Shown in pieces: positions 1-5,689 of a stretch of DNA of 8,157 nt (positions are counted from its first letter, which is position 1; each line of letters starts with the position of its first letter). The notes below the pieces were generated by a model that was not told the DNA's origin, did not search any database, and saw only the letters and a list, made by a program, of their open reading frames with translations. The DNA is from Bacteroides sp. (GTDB lineage Bacteria > Bacteroidota > Bacteroidia > Bacteroidales > Bacteroidaceae), in the NCBI GenBank assembly GCA_030151885.1, contig JASLCG010000125.1:1-8157 (forward strand), written 5' to 3'. The position numbers were made by a program, and so were the translations under genes.

Positions 1-1801
1 GCCCCGCCTGTACAGCAATGTAAGTAATTTCAGGGTATTTCATTGTTCTTGCACGAAGTGTATCAGAAAGTTCTTTAGATCTATCTATCGTAATACCTGG
101 AGGCAAATTAACTTGTAGCCAAATTGAACCCTCATCCAATGTTGGCAAGAAGTCTTTACCCACCATTACAGTTAGTCCCATAGCCATAGCAAAAATCACC
201 AATACCGATACCATCACCTTCTTTGGGAAATGCACTAAACCATCTATAATACCAGAGTATTTAAGAGTTAACCTCTCTAACCACTTATTATGGTATATTT
301 TGGAGGGTTTTTTATATAAAGAATATCCTAAGCCTGGTATTAAGAACAGTGCCACAAGCAGTGCACCAAACAGAGCAAAGCTCACTGTAAAAGCCATTGG
401 TGTAAATAATTTTTTCTCTACACGCTCAAAAGCGAACAGTGGTAAATAGGCAGTAATAATAATAACTGTAGCAAAAAGAATAGGCTTAGCCACTAGTTTT
501 ACACGAGTTGCAATAGACGATTCTGTTAACTCTTCGTCTGGATGGTCTTCTCGCTTTTTCAGAATAGTCTCCATCATTACAATTGCCCCATCCACAATTA
601 TACCAAAATCTATCGCTCCTAACGATAACAAGTTAGCTGGTATATCTGTAAAGTGCATCAGCACAAAAGCAATTAATAGAGAAAGAGGTATCGTAATTGC
701 TACTAGTAAAGCCCCTCTCCAATTACCAAGAAAGACTATCAACACAATAATTACTAAAGCCATTCCTTCAAGTAACGTTGTAGATACTGTAGTCAAAGTA
801 GTCTCTACTAACTCTGTACGATCTAAAAACGTATGTATATTTACCCCTTCAGGAAGTATTTCACTATTCAGTTCATCTACAGCCTCTTTAATACCTTTTA
901 ATACTACTGATGGATTTTCGTGCTTCAATAACAGCACAATACCTTCAATACTTTCTGGATATTCTCGCTCACGATCGGTATATCCTAAGACTCCTTTACG
1001 CTCTAGGTTACCATACCTTACTTTACCCAAATCATTCAGAAAAATAGGTACTCCATGTTCCGAGCTCACCACTATCTTTCCTAAGTCTTCTAGGTCGGTA
1101 ATCTGTCCAATACCACGAACTACATAACCTAAATCTCCTCTATTAAGAATACTACCACCAACATTCGAGTTATTATTTTCAATAGCCTCAACAACTTCAC
1201 TCAAAGCCAGGTTATACTGCTCTAATTTATGCGGATCTAACTCTACTTGAAACTGAGTAGTAATTCCTCCAAAGTTACTAACATCTGCCACACCAGCCAC
1301 CTCTTTAATACGTGGTATAATAACCCAGTATTGAAGATCTGTAAGCTCTCTAAGTGAATGATTATCACTCTCTATAATATACCTATAAATCTCTCCTGTT
1401 GGCGATGTTAATGGGTCTAGTTCTGCCGTAGCACCATCTGGTAAATCAACCTCATTGATTCTCTCTTGTACACGCTGACGGCTCCAATAATCCTCTACAC
1501 CATCTTCAAATACGATGGTTATCATTGATAAACCAAAGGTACTTTTACTTCTCATTACGTGCATTCCTGGCATTCCATTTAATGCTCGTTCCAATGGAAT
1601 CGTAATTTGTTGCTCAACCTCTTCGGCAGCCAATCCTGGAACCTGAGTTACAACTTGCGAAGTAACATCGGCTATATCTGGATACGCTTCAATAGATAGT
1701 TGCTTCCAAGAGTAGTAACCAAAAAGGGCAAGTAATCCAAATAATAGTGCTATTACCCATCTTTTCTGAATGGTTAATAGCATAAAGCTTTTCTTAAACA
1801 T
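1..1801 (-). CDS. czcA: CzcA/CusA-family heavy-metal efflux RND pump, N-terminal 600 residues (gene runs off left edge)
   Basis: Inner-membrane proton-driven RND pump of the heavy-metal efflux (HME) branch, working in a tripartite complex with the adaptor encoded just upstream. The frame is open from ATG at 1801 to the window edge, giving 600 residues; family members are usually about 1,030-1,060 (some Bacteroidota forms are longer through fusion to a TolC-like part), so the C-terminal 40% or more is missing here. TM1 is about residues 14-31, followed by the periplasmic N-terminal block with the family-typical PGLAAEEVE. TM2-TM6 fall at roughly 345-497 and TM7 at about 527-548. TM4 carries DFGIIVDGA with D398, D404 and E411, matching the spacing of the proton-relay residues D402, D408 and E415 of CzcA. 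After TM7 comes FLPTLDEGS, a family hallmark. Cu/Ag pumps (CusA) have AIG...DAA in TM4 and a metal-binding Met just after the FLP motif; neither is seen, so a divalent cation (Zn, Co, Cd or Ni) is more likely. That substrate assignment is inference. Start chosen because a good ribosome-binding site precedes it. Confidence 0.93.
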   Translation of the reverse strand, partial: MFKKSFMLLTIQKRWVIALLFGLLALFGYYSWKQLSIEAYPDIADVTSQVVTQVPGLAAEEVEQQITIPLERALNGMPGMHVMRSKSTFGLSMITIVFEDGVEDYWSRQRVQERINEVDLPDGATAELDPLTSPTGEIYRYIIESDNHSLRELTDLQYWVIIPRIKEVAGVADVSNFGGITTQFQVELDPHKLEQYNLALSEVVEAIENNNSNVGGSILNRGDLGYVVRGIGQITDLEDLGKIVVSSEHGVPIFLNDLGKVRYGNLERKGVLGYTDREREYPESIEGIVLLLKHENPSVVLKGIKEAVDELNSEILPEGVNIHTFLDRTELVETTLTTVSTTLLEGMALVIIVLIVFLGNWRGALLVAITIPLSLLIAFVLMHFTDIPANLLSLGAIDFGIIVDGAIVMMETILKKREDHPDEELTESSIATRVKLVAKPILFATVIIITAYLPLFAFERVEKKLFTPMAFTVSFALFGALLVALFLIPGLGYSLYKKPSKIYHNKWLERLTLKYSGIIDGLVHFPKKVMVSVLVIFAMAMGLTVMVGKDFLPTLDEGSIWLQVNLPPGITIDRSKELSDTLRARTMKYPEITYIAVQAG

Positions 1802-1809
1802 AATTTACT

Positions 1810-1816
1810 TCTCCTT
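1810..1816 (-). promoter_or_regulatory. Shine-Dalgarno site of the RND pump gene
   Basis: On the minus strand AAGGAGA lies 8 nt before the pump's ATG, inside the 15-bp gap after the adaptor's stop codon. It fixes the pump start at 1801. A site this strong is notable because the other genes in the window show none, as is usual in Bacteroidota; it suggests the pump is translated independently from the shared mRNA. Confidence 0.7.
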
Positions 1817-2920
1817 TTATTTAAAGTAGTAACCACCCTCTCCTACAATAACTTGTCCATCTTTTACATTTCCGGTAATAACCGCTTTATTATTATGAGT
1901 AGAGATTACTTTTACTGGTTCTTGCATTAATTTTCCTTCACCTACTTTTACATAGATATAACTATGATCTTCACCTTGTAGAATTGCTTTTTCGGGTACA
2001 ACTACATAAGGGTTAGGCTGATCAAAGAAGTGTACCGTTGCATACATTCCTAACTTTAAACTATGATCTTGATTATCGCAAATAGAAAGTACCTTAATAG
2101 AGCGAGTTTCAACATCAATAGCCTCATCAATATGATAAACACTCCCTACAATAGGCTCTCCTGGTCGGCTTGCTACATGAATGTCCATTTTATCACCTTC
2201 ATGTATAAATCGTATATCTTTCTCTTTAACCTGTGCTACAACCCATACTTTAGATAAGTCTGCCACTACAGCAACAGCCTCTGACTCACTAGAAAGATAC
2301 TGCCCTGTAATTACATTATTTTCAATAACATCGCCATCTAGTGGTGCCCTTATAACAAGAGGTTCTCCTAGTTTCATCCCTTTAGGATCTACTTGATACA
2401 CTCTCATTGCAGCATAAGCATTTTCATACTCTTTCTCTGCCAAATAAAGCACGTTATATGCTTCGTCTAACTCTTTTTGAGAACTTACACCATTACTTTT
2501 TAGGTCTTCCTGACGTTTTAAGTTAGTTCTAGCCAATGTTAAGTCAGATTCTGCTTGAAAAAACTCTTTCTGTGCAGAAGTAAAGTCTGACGATATAATT
2601 TCAAACAGAGCCTTGTTCTTACTAACTCGTTCTCCTAATTTTAAATTTGATTTCACCACTCTCCCAGCAAACGGAGGCGCTATATAAGCATATTGAGTAG
2701 GGATAGCCTGAATTGTACCCGCCGTAACAACTTCTCTCGTTATCATCTCTGTTCGGGCTTCAGTAAATTTAATTTTCTCTTCCAATAATCTTTTGTTTGA
2801 TACATATACCGTATCTCCTACATATTTGTAAGATGCTTCTGGCTGTTGCTCCTCCACATTCCTACATGCAGATAAAAGAAGTAGAATAAACATTCCACCT
2901 AAGAAAACTTTCTTCTTCAT
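1817..2920 (-). CDS. RND efflux periplasmic adaptor lipoprotein (CusB/CzcB/HlyD family)
   Basis: Membrane-fusion protein that bridges the inner-membrane RND pump and an outer-membrane channel. It has 367 residues, normal for the family. The N-terminus is a lipoprotein signal: KKK, a hydrophobic stretch (about 5-18) and lipobox LLSAC with the lipidated Cys at 19. The first half of the lipoyl/barrel-sandwich domain is about 76-112 (APPFAGRV...LGERVSKN), the alpha-hairpin coiled coil about 112-176, the second lipoyl half about 186-220 (RAPLDGDV), the beta-barrel about 224-300 and the membrane-proximal domain about 303-367. The N-terminal metal-binding methionines known from CusB are not obvious, and no His-rich tail is present. 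It is the first gene of a two-or-more-gene operon; the pump starts 15 bp after its stop. The pump's TM4 motif argues for divalent metal export, but the adaptor alone does not show the substrate. ATG at 2920 is supported by the signal peptide beginning directly after it. Confidence 0.93.
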   Translation of the reverse strand: MKKKVFLGGMFILLLLSACRNVEEQQPEASYKYVGDTVYVSNKRLLEEKIKFTEARTEMITREVVTAGTIQAIPTQYAYIAPPFAGRVVKSNLKLGERVSKNKALFEIISSDFTSAQKEFFQAESDLTLARTNLKRQEDLKSNGVSSQKELDEAYNVLYLAEKEYENAYAAMRVYQVDPKGMKLGEPLVIRAPLDGDVIENNVITGQYLSSESEAVAVVADLSKVWVVAQVKEKDIRFIHEGDKMDIHVASRPGEPIVGSVYHIDEAIDVETRSIKVLSICDNQDHSLKLGMYATVHFFDQPNPYVVVPEKAILQGEDHSYIYVKVGEGKLMQEPVKVISTHNNKAVITGNVKDGQVIVGEGGYYFK

Positions 2921-2961
2921 TTTAATCGTTTTTATCTGTTTTAAATACTATTGCTACAATG

Positions 2962-2969
2962 CAAAAGTA
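2962..2969 (-). promoter_or_regulatory. Candidate proximal promoter (-7 element) of the metal-efflux operon
   Basis: Minus-strand TACTTTTG matches the Bacteroidota -7 consensus TAnnTTTG exactly and sits 41 bp upstream of the adaptor's ATG. No TTTG is found at the expected -33 position, which is instead partly covered by the palindrome at 2991-3007. This would fit a regulated promoter needing an activator, or repressed by a protein bound there, but an exact 6-base match alone can occur by chance in AT-rich DNA. Confidence 0.45.
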
Positions 2970-2990
2970 TAAGGTTTTAACATAAATAAG

Positions 2991-3007
2991 TCTAATTCAT
3001 AATTAGA
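2991..3007. promoter_or_regulatory. 17-bp palindrome, candidate operator of the efflux operon
   Basis: TCTAATT-CAT-AATTAGA is a perfect inverted repeat with 7-bp arms and a 3-bp centre. It lies 21 bp upstream of the proximal -7 element, where the -33 region would be, which is a typical position for a repressor or activator site. The extended half-site GTCTAATT (2990-2997) recurs at 3223-3230, just downstream of the distal promoter. No regulator gene is visible in the window, so the binding protein is unknown. Confidence 0.4.
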
Positions 3008-3117
3008 AAGTTATTAGAATTACTTTAGAACACAATCACGTTTTAACACATACCCCATAATCTATGGCAACAATATTAAAACACACATTCCTAAATATAG
3101 AAATACAATAACCCTTT

Positions 3118-3160
3118 AAAAAGCGAAACGGAATCTATACTCACGTATATATTCCGTCTC
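3118..3160 (-). terminator. Terminator-like hairpin with GUGA loop in the efflux operon leader
   Basis: On the minus strand a 36-nt hairpin spans 3160 to 3125: a 10-bp outer stem (one G-U pair), an A-G mismatch, a 5-bp inner stem and a GTGA loop closed by C-G (a GNRA-type tetraloop). It is followed 2 nt later by five T's (3122-3118). On the plus strand no T run follows, so the orientation is minus. It lies between the distal promoter at 3257-3287 and the adaptor gene, hence could end a small RNA or attenuate read-through into the efflux genes. Confidence 0.55.
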
Positions 3161-3250
3161 TTCCAATTAAGTTAGTAATACTATTTTCAAGTTAAGGTTT
3201 TATCCTTCAAAAACATAAAAATGTCTAATTAGTGGACACTTATTGCTTTT
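3118..3250 (-). ncRNA. Candidate small RNA or attenuated leader, about 130 nt
   Basis: The interval is bounded by a consensus promoter (3257-3287) and a terminator-like hairpin (3118-3160), both on the minus strand. The transcript start near 3250 is only estimated from the promoter position. Within it are a weak TGTC/GACA hairpin (3222-3238), a small AAGG/CCTT hairpin, and a nine-codon reading frame at 3187-3216 (MFLKDKTLT). I recognise no known riboswitch or sRNA family; in particular I do not see conserved elements of the Mn (yybP-ykoY) or NiCo riboswitches. It may be a free small RNA or the 5' leader of the efflux operon. No conservation data are available here. Confidence 0.33.
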
Positions 3251-3256
3251 GTGTTA

Positions 3257-3287
3257 CAAAGATATATCAATATTTATAACGACCAAA
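3257..3287 (-). promoter_or_regulatory. Consensus Bacteroidota promoter pointing toward the efflux operon
   Basis: Minus-strand TTTG (3287-3284), 19 bp, then TATCTTTG (3264-3257) fits the Bacteroidota primary sigma consensus (TTTG, about 19-21 bp, TAnnTTTG) at every defined base. It is the best promoter in the window. The only downstream gene on this strand is the adaptor, whose start codon is about 330 bp beyond the estimated transcription start, so a long leader or a separate small RNA is implied. Confidence 0.6.
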
Positions 3288-3811
3288 GTTTTATTACATT
3301 ATTTTATACTTTTATTTAAATTTATTGCCAAAAACAGGTTTAAAACCATATACATAACTAACTATAAATCAGCAACAAAACACTTCACAATACATTAAAC
3401 GGCCATTTAAGGGATAAAAACAGCATTCAAGTAATCAAATAATTGCTTCAACAGTTCATTCTTTTATTTTTACAAATTGGATATTTACTTTTACAATAAC
3501 ACAGATGTATGTAGTGAAAATAAAACTATAACTAGTGTAATGAACCCCTATATTGAGCAACATTTTATAAGATTATAAAATTATCAGCCAAATTTAAGCA
3601 TTATAAAATAAAAGCATTTTAAGCAGAAGTAGCAGTTAAAATATATTTTAGGCTCCTTAAATGGGTAATCCAATAGCCGTATATACATATTCAACCTGTT
3701 AGATATAAAAAATAAAATACTAGTCAAGAATATTAAACATATAAAATATGACTAATAATACATTTATAATACAATTAATACCCTTTTTAACCATAGCTTG
3801 GCTTCATTCCA
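3288..3811. other. Intergenic stretch with no recognised gene
   Basis: About 520 bp of very AT-rich DNA between the distal efflux promoter and the terminator of the TPR gene. I find no reading frame with a recognisable protein, no tRNA-like fold, no long repeat and no transposase remnant. Only short items are visible, such as two AAGCATT copies near 3596-3621 and a 13-codon frame starting at 3660 without supporting signals. It may be decayed sequence or hold an unrecognised RNA. Confidence 0.5.
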
Positions 3812-3851
3812 TAAAAAATAGCGTATAATTATTAAATAAATTATACGCTAT
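3812..3851 (-). terminator. Rho-independent terminator of the TPR gene
   Basis: A perfect 13-bp inverted repeat (3818-3830 and 3839-3851, ATAGCGTATAATT) with an 8-nt loop is followed on the minus strand by a run of T's (3818-3813, the first being the last stem base). It starts 29 bp after the stop codon of the TPR gene. The plus-strand side lacks a comparable T run, so it serves the minus-strand gene. Confidence 0.85.
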
Positions 3852-3879
3852 ACAAGTATTATAAAATGGGTGTTATTTC

Positions 3880-4512
3880 TTATCTAAGTCCATACTTATT
3901 CGTAATAGACTGATCTATAAAATCTGTCAACTCCATATTGGTCAAGGTATCAATGCCAAGAGGATAAAACCACTCATAATCTGCATCACTAAAAGCACCC
4001 TGATCAGCCAACTGTTTAAACTTATCGATAGCTGCATCTTGATTTTGCAATAGATAATAAGTCAAAGCATAATACAGAACTTCATCAAAAGTCATAGTGC
4101 CTGGTTTAAATTTTTTCTTAAATAACGACTGAGCTTTAATATAAAAGTCCTTAGCCTCTTTAACCTGTTGCTGATCCTCACATAAGACTCCTTTTATTAA
4201 ATACAAAGTTGGTGAGTCTGGGTTGTTATGAATCCCCTCATCAACATACTTCACAGCCTGTGGTATATTATTTAACGAACAGTACTCGCTTGCTAGCTGC
4301 TCATACGCAACTACACATTTAGAATCTGCACCAATTGCTTTCTTATACAGATTAATAGCCTCGTTTATAATAGACTTATCTGGGCCATCTAACGATTCCA
4401 GTAATCCCATAGCATCTTCATAATAAGCAAGTGCCTTCTGCTTATTTTGCCCAAACAAAGGGAGTGTAAAAGCCAACAAACCTACAATAAAAACATTTCG
4501 AATATTTTTCAT
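3880..4512 (-). CDS. Exported TPR-repeat protein, function unknown
   Basis: A 210-residue protein with a Sec-type signal peptide (basic start MKNIRN, hydrophobic core about 8-20, likely cut near residues 20-22, with no lipobox Cys), so it is probably periplasmic. The mature part is helical, with at least two to three tetratricopeptide-like units in residues 46-130 (for example INEAINLYKKAI, AVKYVDEGI and AKDFYIKAQ, each followed by a spaced partner helix) and a further helical pair at about 143-170. TPRs mediate protein-protein contacts; no catalytic domain is seen. The C-terminal 40 residues are not recognised. It has its own -7 element upstream and a strong terminator downstream, so it is probably a single-gene unit, although read-through from the SUKH gene 147 bp upstream is possible. 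The start is fixed by the signal peptide. Confidence 0.85.
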   Translation of the reverse strand: MKNIRNVFIVGLLAFTLPLFGQNKQKALAYYEDAMGLLESLDGPDKSIINEAINLYKKAIGADSKCVVAYEQLASEYCSLNNIPQAVKYVDEGIHNNPDSPTLYLIKGVLCEDQQQVKEAKDFYIKAQSLFKKKFKPGTMTFDEVLYYALTYYLLQNQDAAIDKFKQLADQGAFSDADYEWFYPLGIDTLTNMELTDFIDQSITNKYGLR

Positions 4513-4545
4513 ACATTCAAGAATTTAGTATTCAATTTTGCCCGA

Positions 4546-4553
4546 CAAATATA
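4546..4553 (-). promoter_or_regulatory. Candidate promoter (-7 element) of the TPR gene
   Basis: Minus-strand TATATTTG matches TAnnTTTG exactly and lies 33 bp before the ATG, giving an estimated 5' leader of under 30 nt, typical of Bacteroidota genes. No clear TTTG is found at -33. Confidence 0.5.
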
Positions 4554-4659
4554 CTTATATATATGAATTTAAAACGGAGTTTCTCAATAATTAATTTTGA
4601 AGGAATACGACTACTTACGCCCTCTCCATAAATTACCCAAACCACTATTATACAAATAG

Positions 4660-5349
4660 TTATAACAAAACATTCAATGCTTGATTAAGTTTATCAGAAT
4701 CCATCTCCTCTTTTAATAGCTTTTCCAAATCCTCTCGTTTCAATAAAGCCATATACTCACCTTTACACAAACCATCTGAGCCTGTCCTGTTAAATATGCT
4801 CAGAGGTCTATTGTAAACATCTAGTAAAACCTGTTGTTGTTTCACTGTAAGATACCTTAAATGAGTACTTAACATATTCTTAATATTGACCAAATCTTCA
4901 CGCTCCTTTATACAATAGACAACAGCTTCTAGCATATTACGAAATATAAAGTCTTGCAGGTTCTTAGCATAATAGTAGGCTTCACTACTCTCGTGCCTAA
5001 CAAAGACGACAGGCATCTCTCCATCCTCTCCTAGCTCATCAGTAAAAAAGCAATACCTATCACCAGCAGCACTATGAGCTAAAGGTATTAAAGCGCACGC
5101 TTTATTATTGCACGAACTGCCCCTACACAATTCTACTTGTGCATCAATATCATTGGCACACATTAACTCAACATCGAAACCAAAAAGTAATAATGACGGA
5201 CTATCACTATATTTTAAATTATCTTCAGCTTGTCTATTAGTAGCATACTCGTCGCAATACAACATCCCATCTAAACAAAGCCTTTTATATAAGGTGGGAT
5301 ATTTAAACATATACTTCTCTTCTAATCTATTTAAATCTTCTAATCTCAT
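4660..5349 (-). CDS. SMI1/KNR4 (SUKH) family protein
   Basis: A 229-residue cytoplasmic protein without signal peptide or membrane segment. Residues about 4-142 fit the SMI1/KNR4 (SUKH) fold: an N-terminal helix (LEDLNRLEEKYMFKYPTLYKRL), then the core strand pattern IPLAHSAAGDRYCFFT (88-103), PVVFVRHE (113-120) and a closing helix LQDFIFRNMLEAV (131-143). Residues 145-229 form an extra, probably helical region that I do not recognise. Many bacterial SUKH proteins are immunity proteins that neutralise secreted polymorphic or contact-dependent toxins, but others are stand-alone. No toxin, Rhs or secretion gene is visible here; the downstream neighbour is the exported TPR protein. Immunity is therefore a family-based possibility, not a conclusion. 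The protein has seven cysteines, with no clear metal-binding arrangement. I found no convincing promoter directly upstream; TAATTGTG at about 5366-5373 is one base off the -7 consensus. Confidence 0.75.
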   Translation of the reverse strand: MRLEDLNRLEEKYMFKYPTLYKRLCLDGMLYCDEYATNRQAEDNLKYSDSPSLLLFGFDVELMCANDIDAQVELCRGSSCNNKACALIPLAHSAAGDRYCFFTDELGEDGEMPVVFVRHESSEAYYYAKNLQDFIFRNMLEAVVYCIKEREDLVNIKNMLSTHLRYLTVKQQQVLLDVYNRPLSIFNRTGSDGLCKGEYMALLKREDLEKLLKEEMDSDKLNQALNVLL

Positions 5350-5416
5350 TTTGTTATTTTAAACCACAATTAAATATGACGTCTAAGTCAACCCTTAATT
5401 CTACAAATTAAAACAA

Positions 5417-5441
5417 CTTATCAATAAAAACTACTGATAAG
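5417..5441. repeat. Inverted repeat, 7-bp arms
   Basis: CTTATCA (5417-5423) and TGATAAG (5435-5441) are perfect inverted copies around an 11-nt loop, in the upstream region of the SUKH gene. No T run follows on either strand, so it is not an obvious terminator. It could be a protein-binding site or chance. Confidence 0.25.
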
Positions 5442-5529
5442 CTTACAACTGCCCCTATTAAATTAAAGATTGGCAATAAAAAAGGCAACTAGCCAAAAAA
5501 ACTGATGTCCAACTACCTTCTCTATATTA

Positions 5530-5550
5530 CTTTATAACACTATTATAAAG
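5530..5550. repeat. Inverted repeat, 8-bp arms, 5-nt loop
   Basis: CTTTATAA-CACTA-TTATAAAG is a perfect stem-loop in the 340-bp divergent region between the SUKH gene and rlmD. On the plus strand CCTCTTTTAATC follows, only a weak T tract. It could be a weak terminator or a regulatory site; neither can be decided from this sequence. The rest of 5350-5640 holds no recognisable gene. Confidence 0.3.
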
Positions 5551-5592
5551 CCTCTTTTAATCTAAAATAAGAGTATCTGGCTCCTTTTGTTG

Positions 5593-5621
5593 TTGAATTA
5601 GCTTAATATATAGTAATTCAA
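5593..5621. repeat. Inverted repeat upstream of the rlmD promoter
   Basis: TTGAATTA (5593-5600) and TAATTCAA (5614-5621) are perfect inverted arms separated by 13 nt. It ends about 36 bp upstream of the rlmD -7 element, just beyond where RNA polymerase would contact -33, a plausible activator position. Role unknown. Confidence 0.3.
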
Positions 5622-5656
5622 TAGGCACACATCTGCTATTATTCTGAAAATTTACC

Positions 5657-5664
5657 TAATTTTG
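5657..5664 (+). promoter_or_regulatory. Candidate promoter (-7 element) of the rlmD operon
   Basis: TAATTTTG matches TAnnTTTG exactly, followed by CA, and is 25 bp before the GTG start, implying a leader of roughly 20 nt. The -33 TTTG is not clear. Its position, immediately before the gene, makes it a likely true promoter. Confidence 0.6.
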
Positions 5665-5689
5665 CATCAAATTTAAAGACAAAATTAGA

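Noticed and set aside
2063..2396. Plus-strand open frames of 64 and 71 codons inside the adaptor gene
   Set aside because: They are antisense to a well-supported coding region, show no family similarity and have no start signals.
3187..3216. Nine-codon minus-strand frame (MFLKDKTLT) in the efflux leader as a leader peptide gene
   Set aside because: Too short to distinguish from chance, with no clear ribosome-binding site and no run of regulatory codons. Mentioned only as part of the candidate leader.
3650..3681. GGCT...AGCC pairing as a tRNA-like or structured RNA
   Set aside because: Only a 4-bp stem with a large loop; no tRNA arms or anticodon structure can be drawn.
5108..5362. Plus-strand 84-codon frame opposite the SUKH gene
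   Set aside because: Antisense shadow; its composition reflects the opposite-strand gene and no promoter or ribosome-binding site precedes it.
5471..5514. TTGGC...GCCAA repeat with A/T runs as a terminator
   Set aside because: The tight stem (GGC/GCC) has only 3 bp and the larger pairing has a long loop, so it does not make a credible terminator for either flanking gene.
5668..5687. Two minus-strand TAnnTTTG matches between the rlmD promoter and its start codon, as a divergent promoter for the SUKH gene
   Set aside because: They lie about 320 bp from the SUKH start, lack a -33 element and sit in A-rich leader sequence where chance matches are expected.
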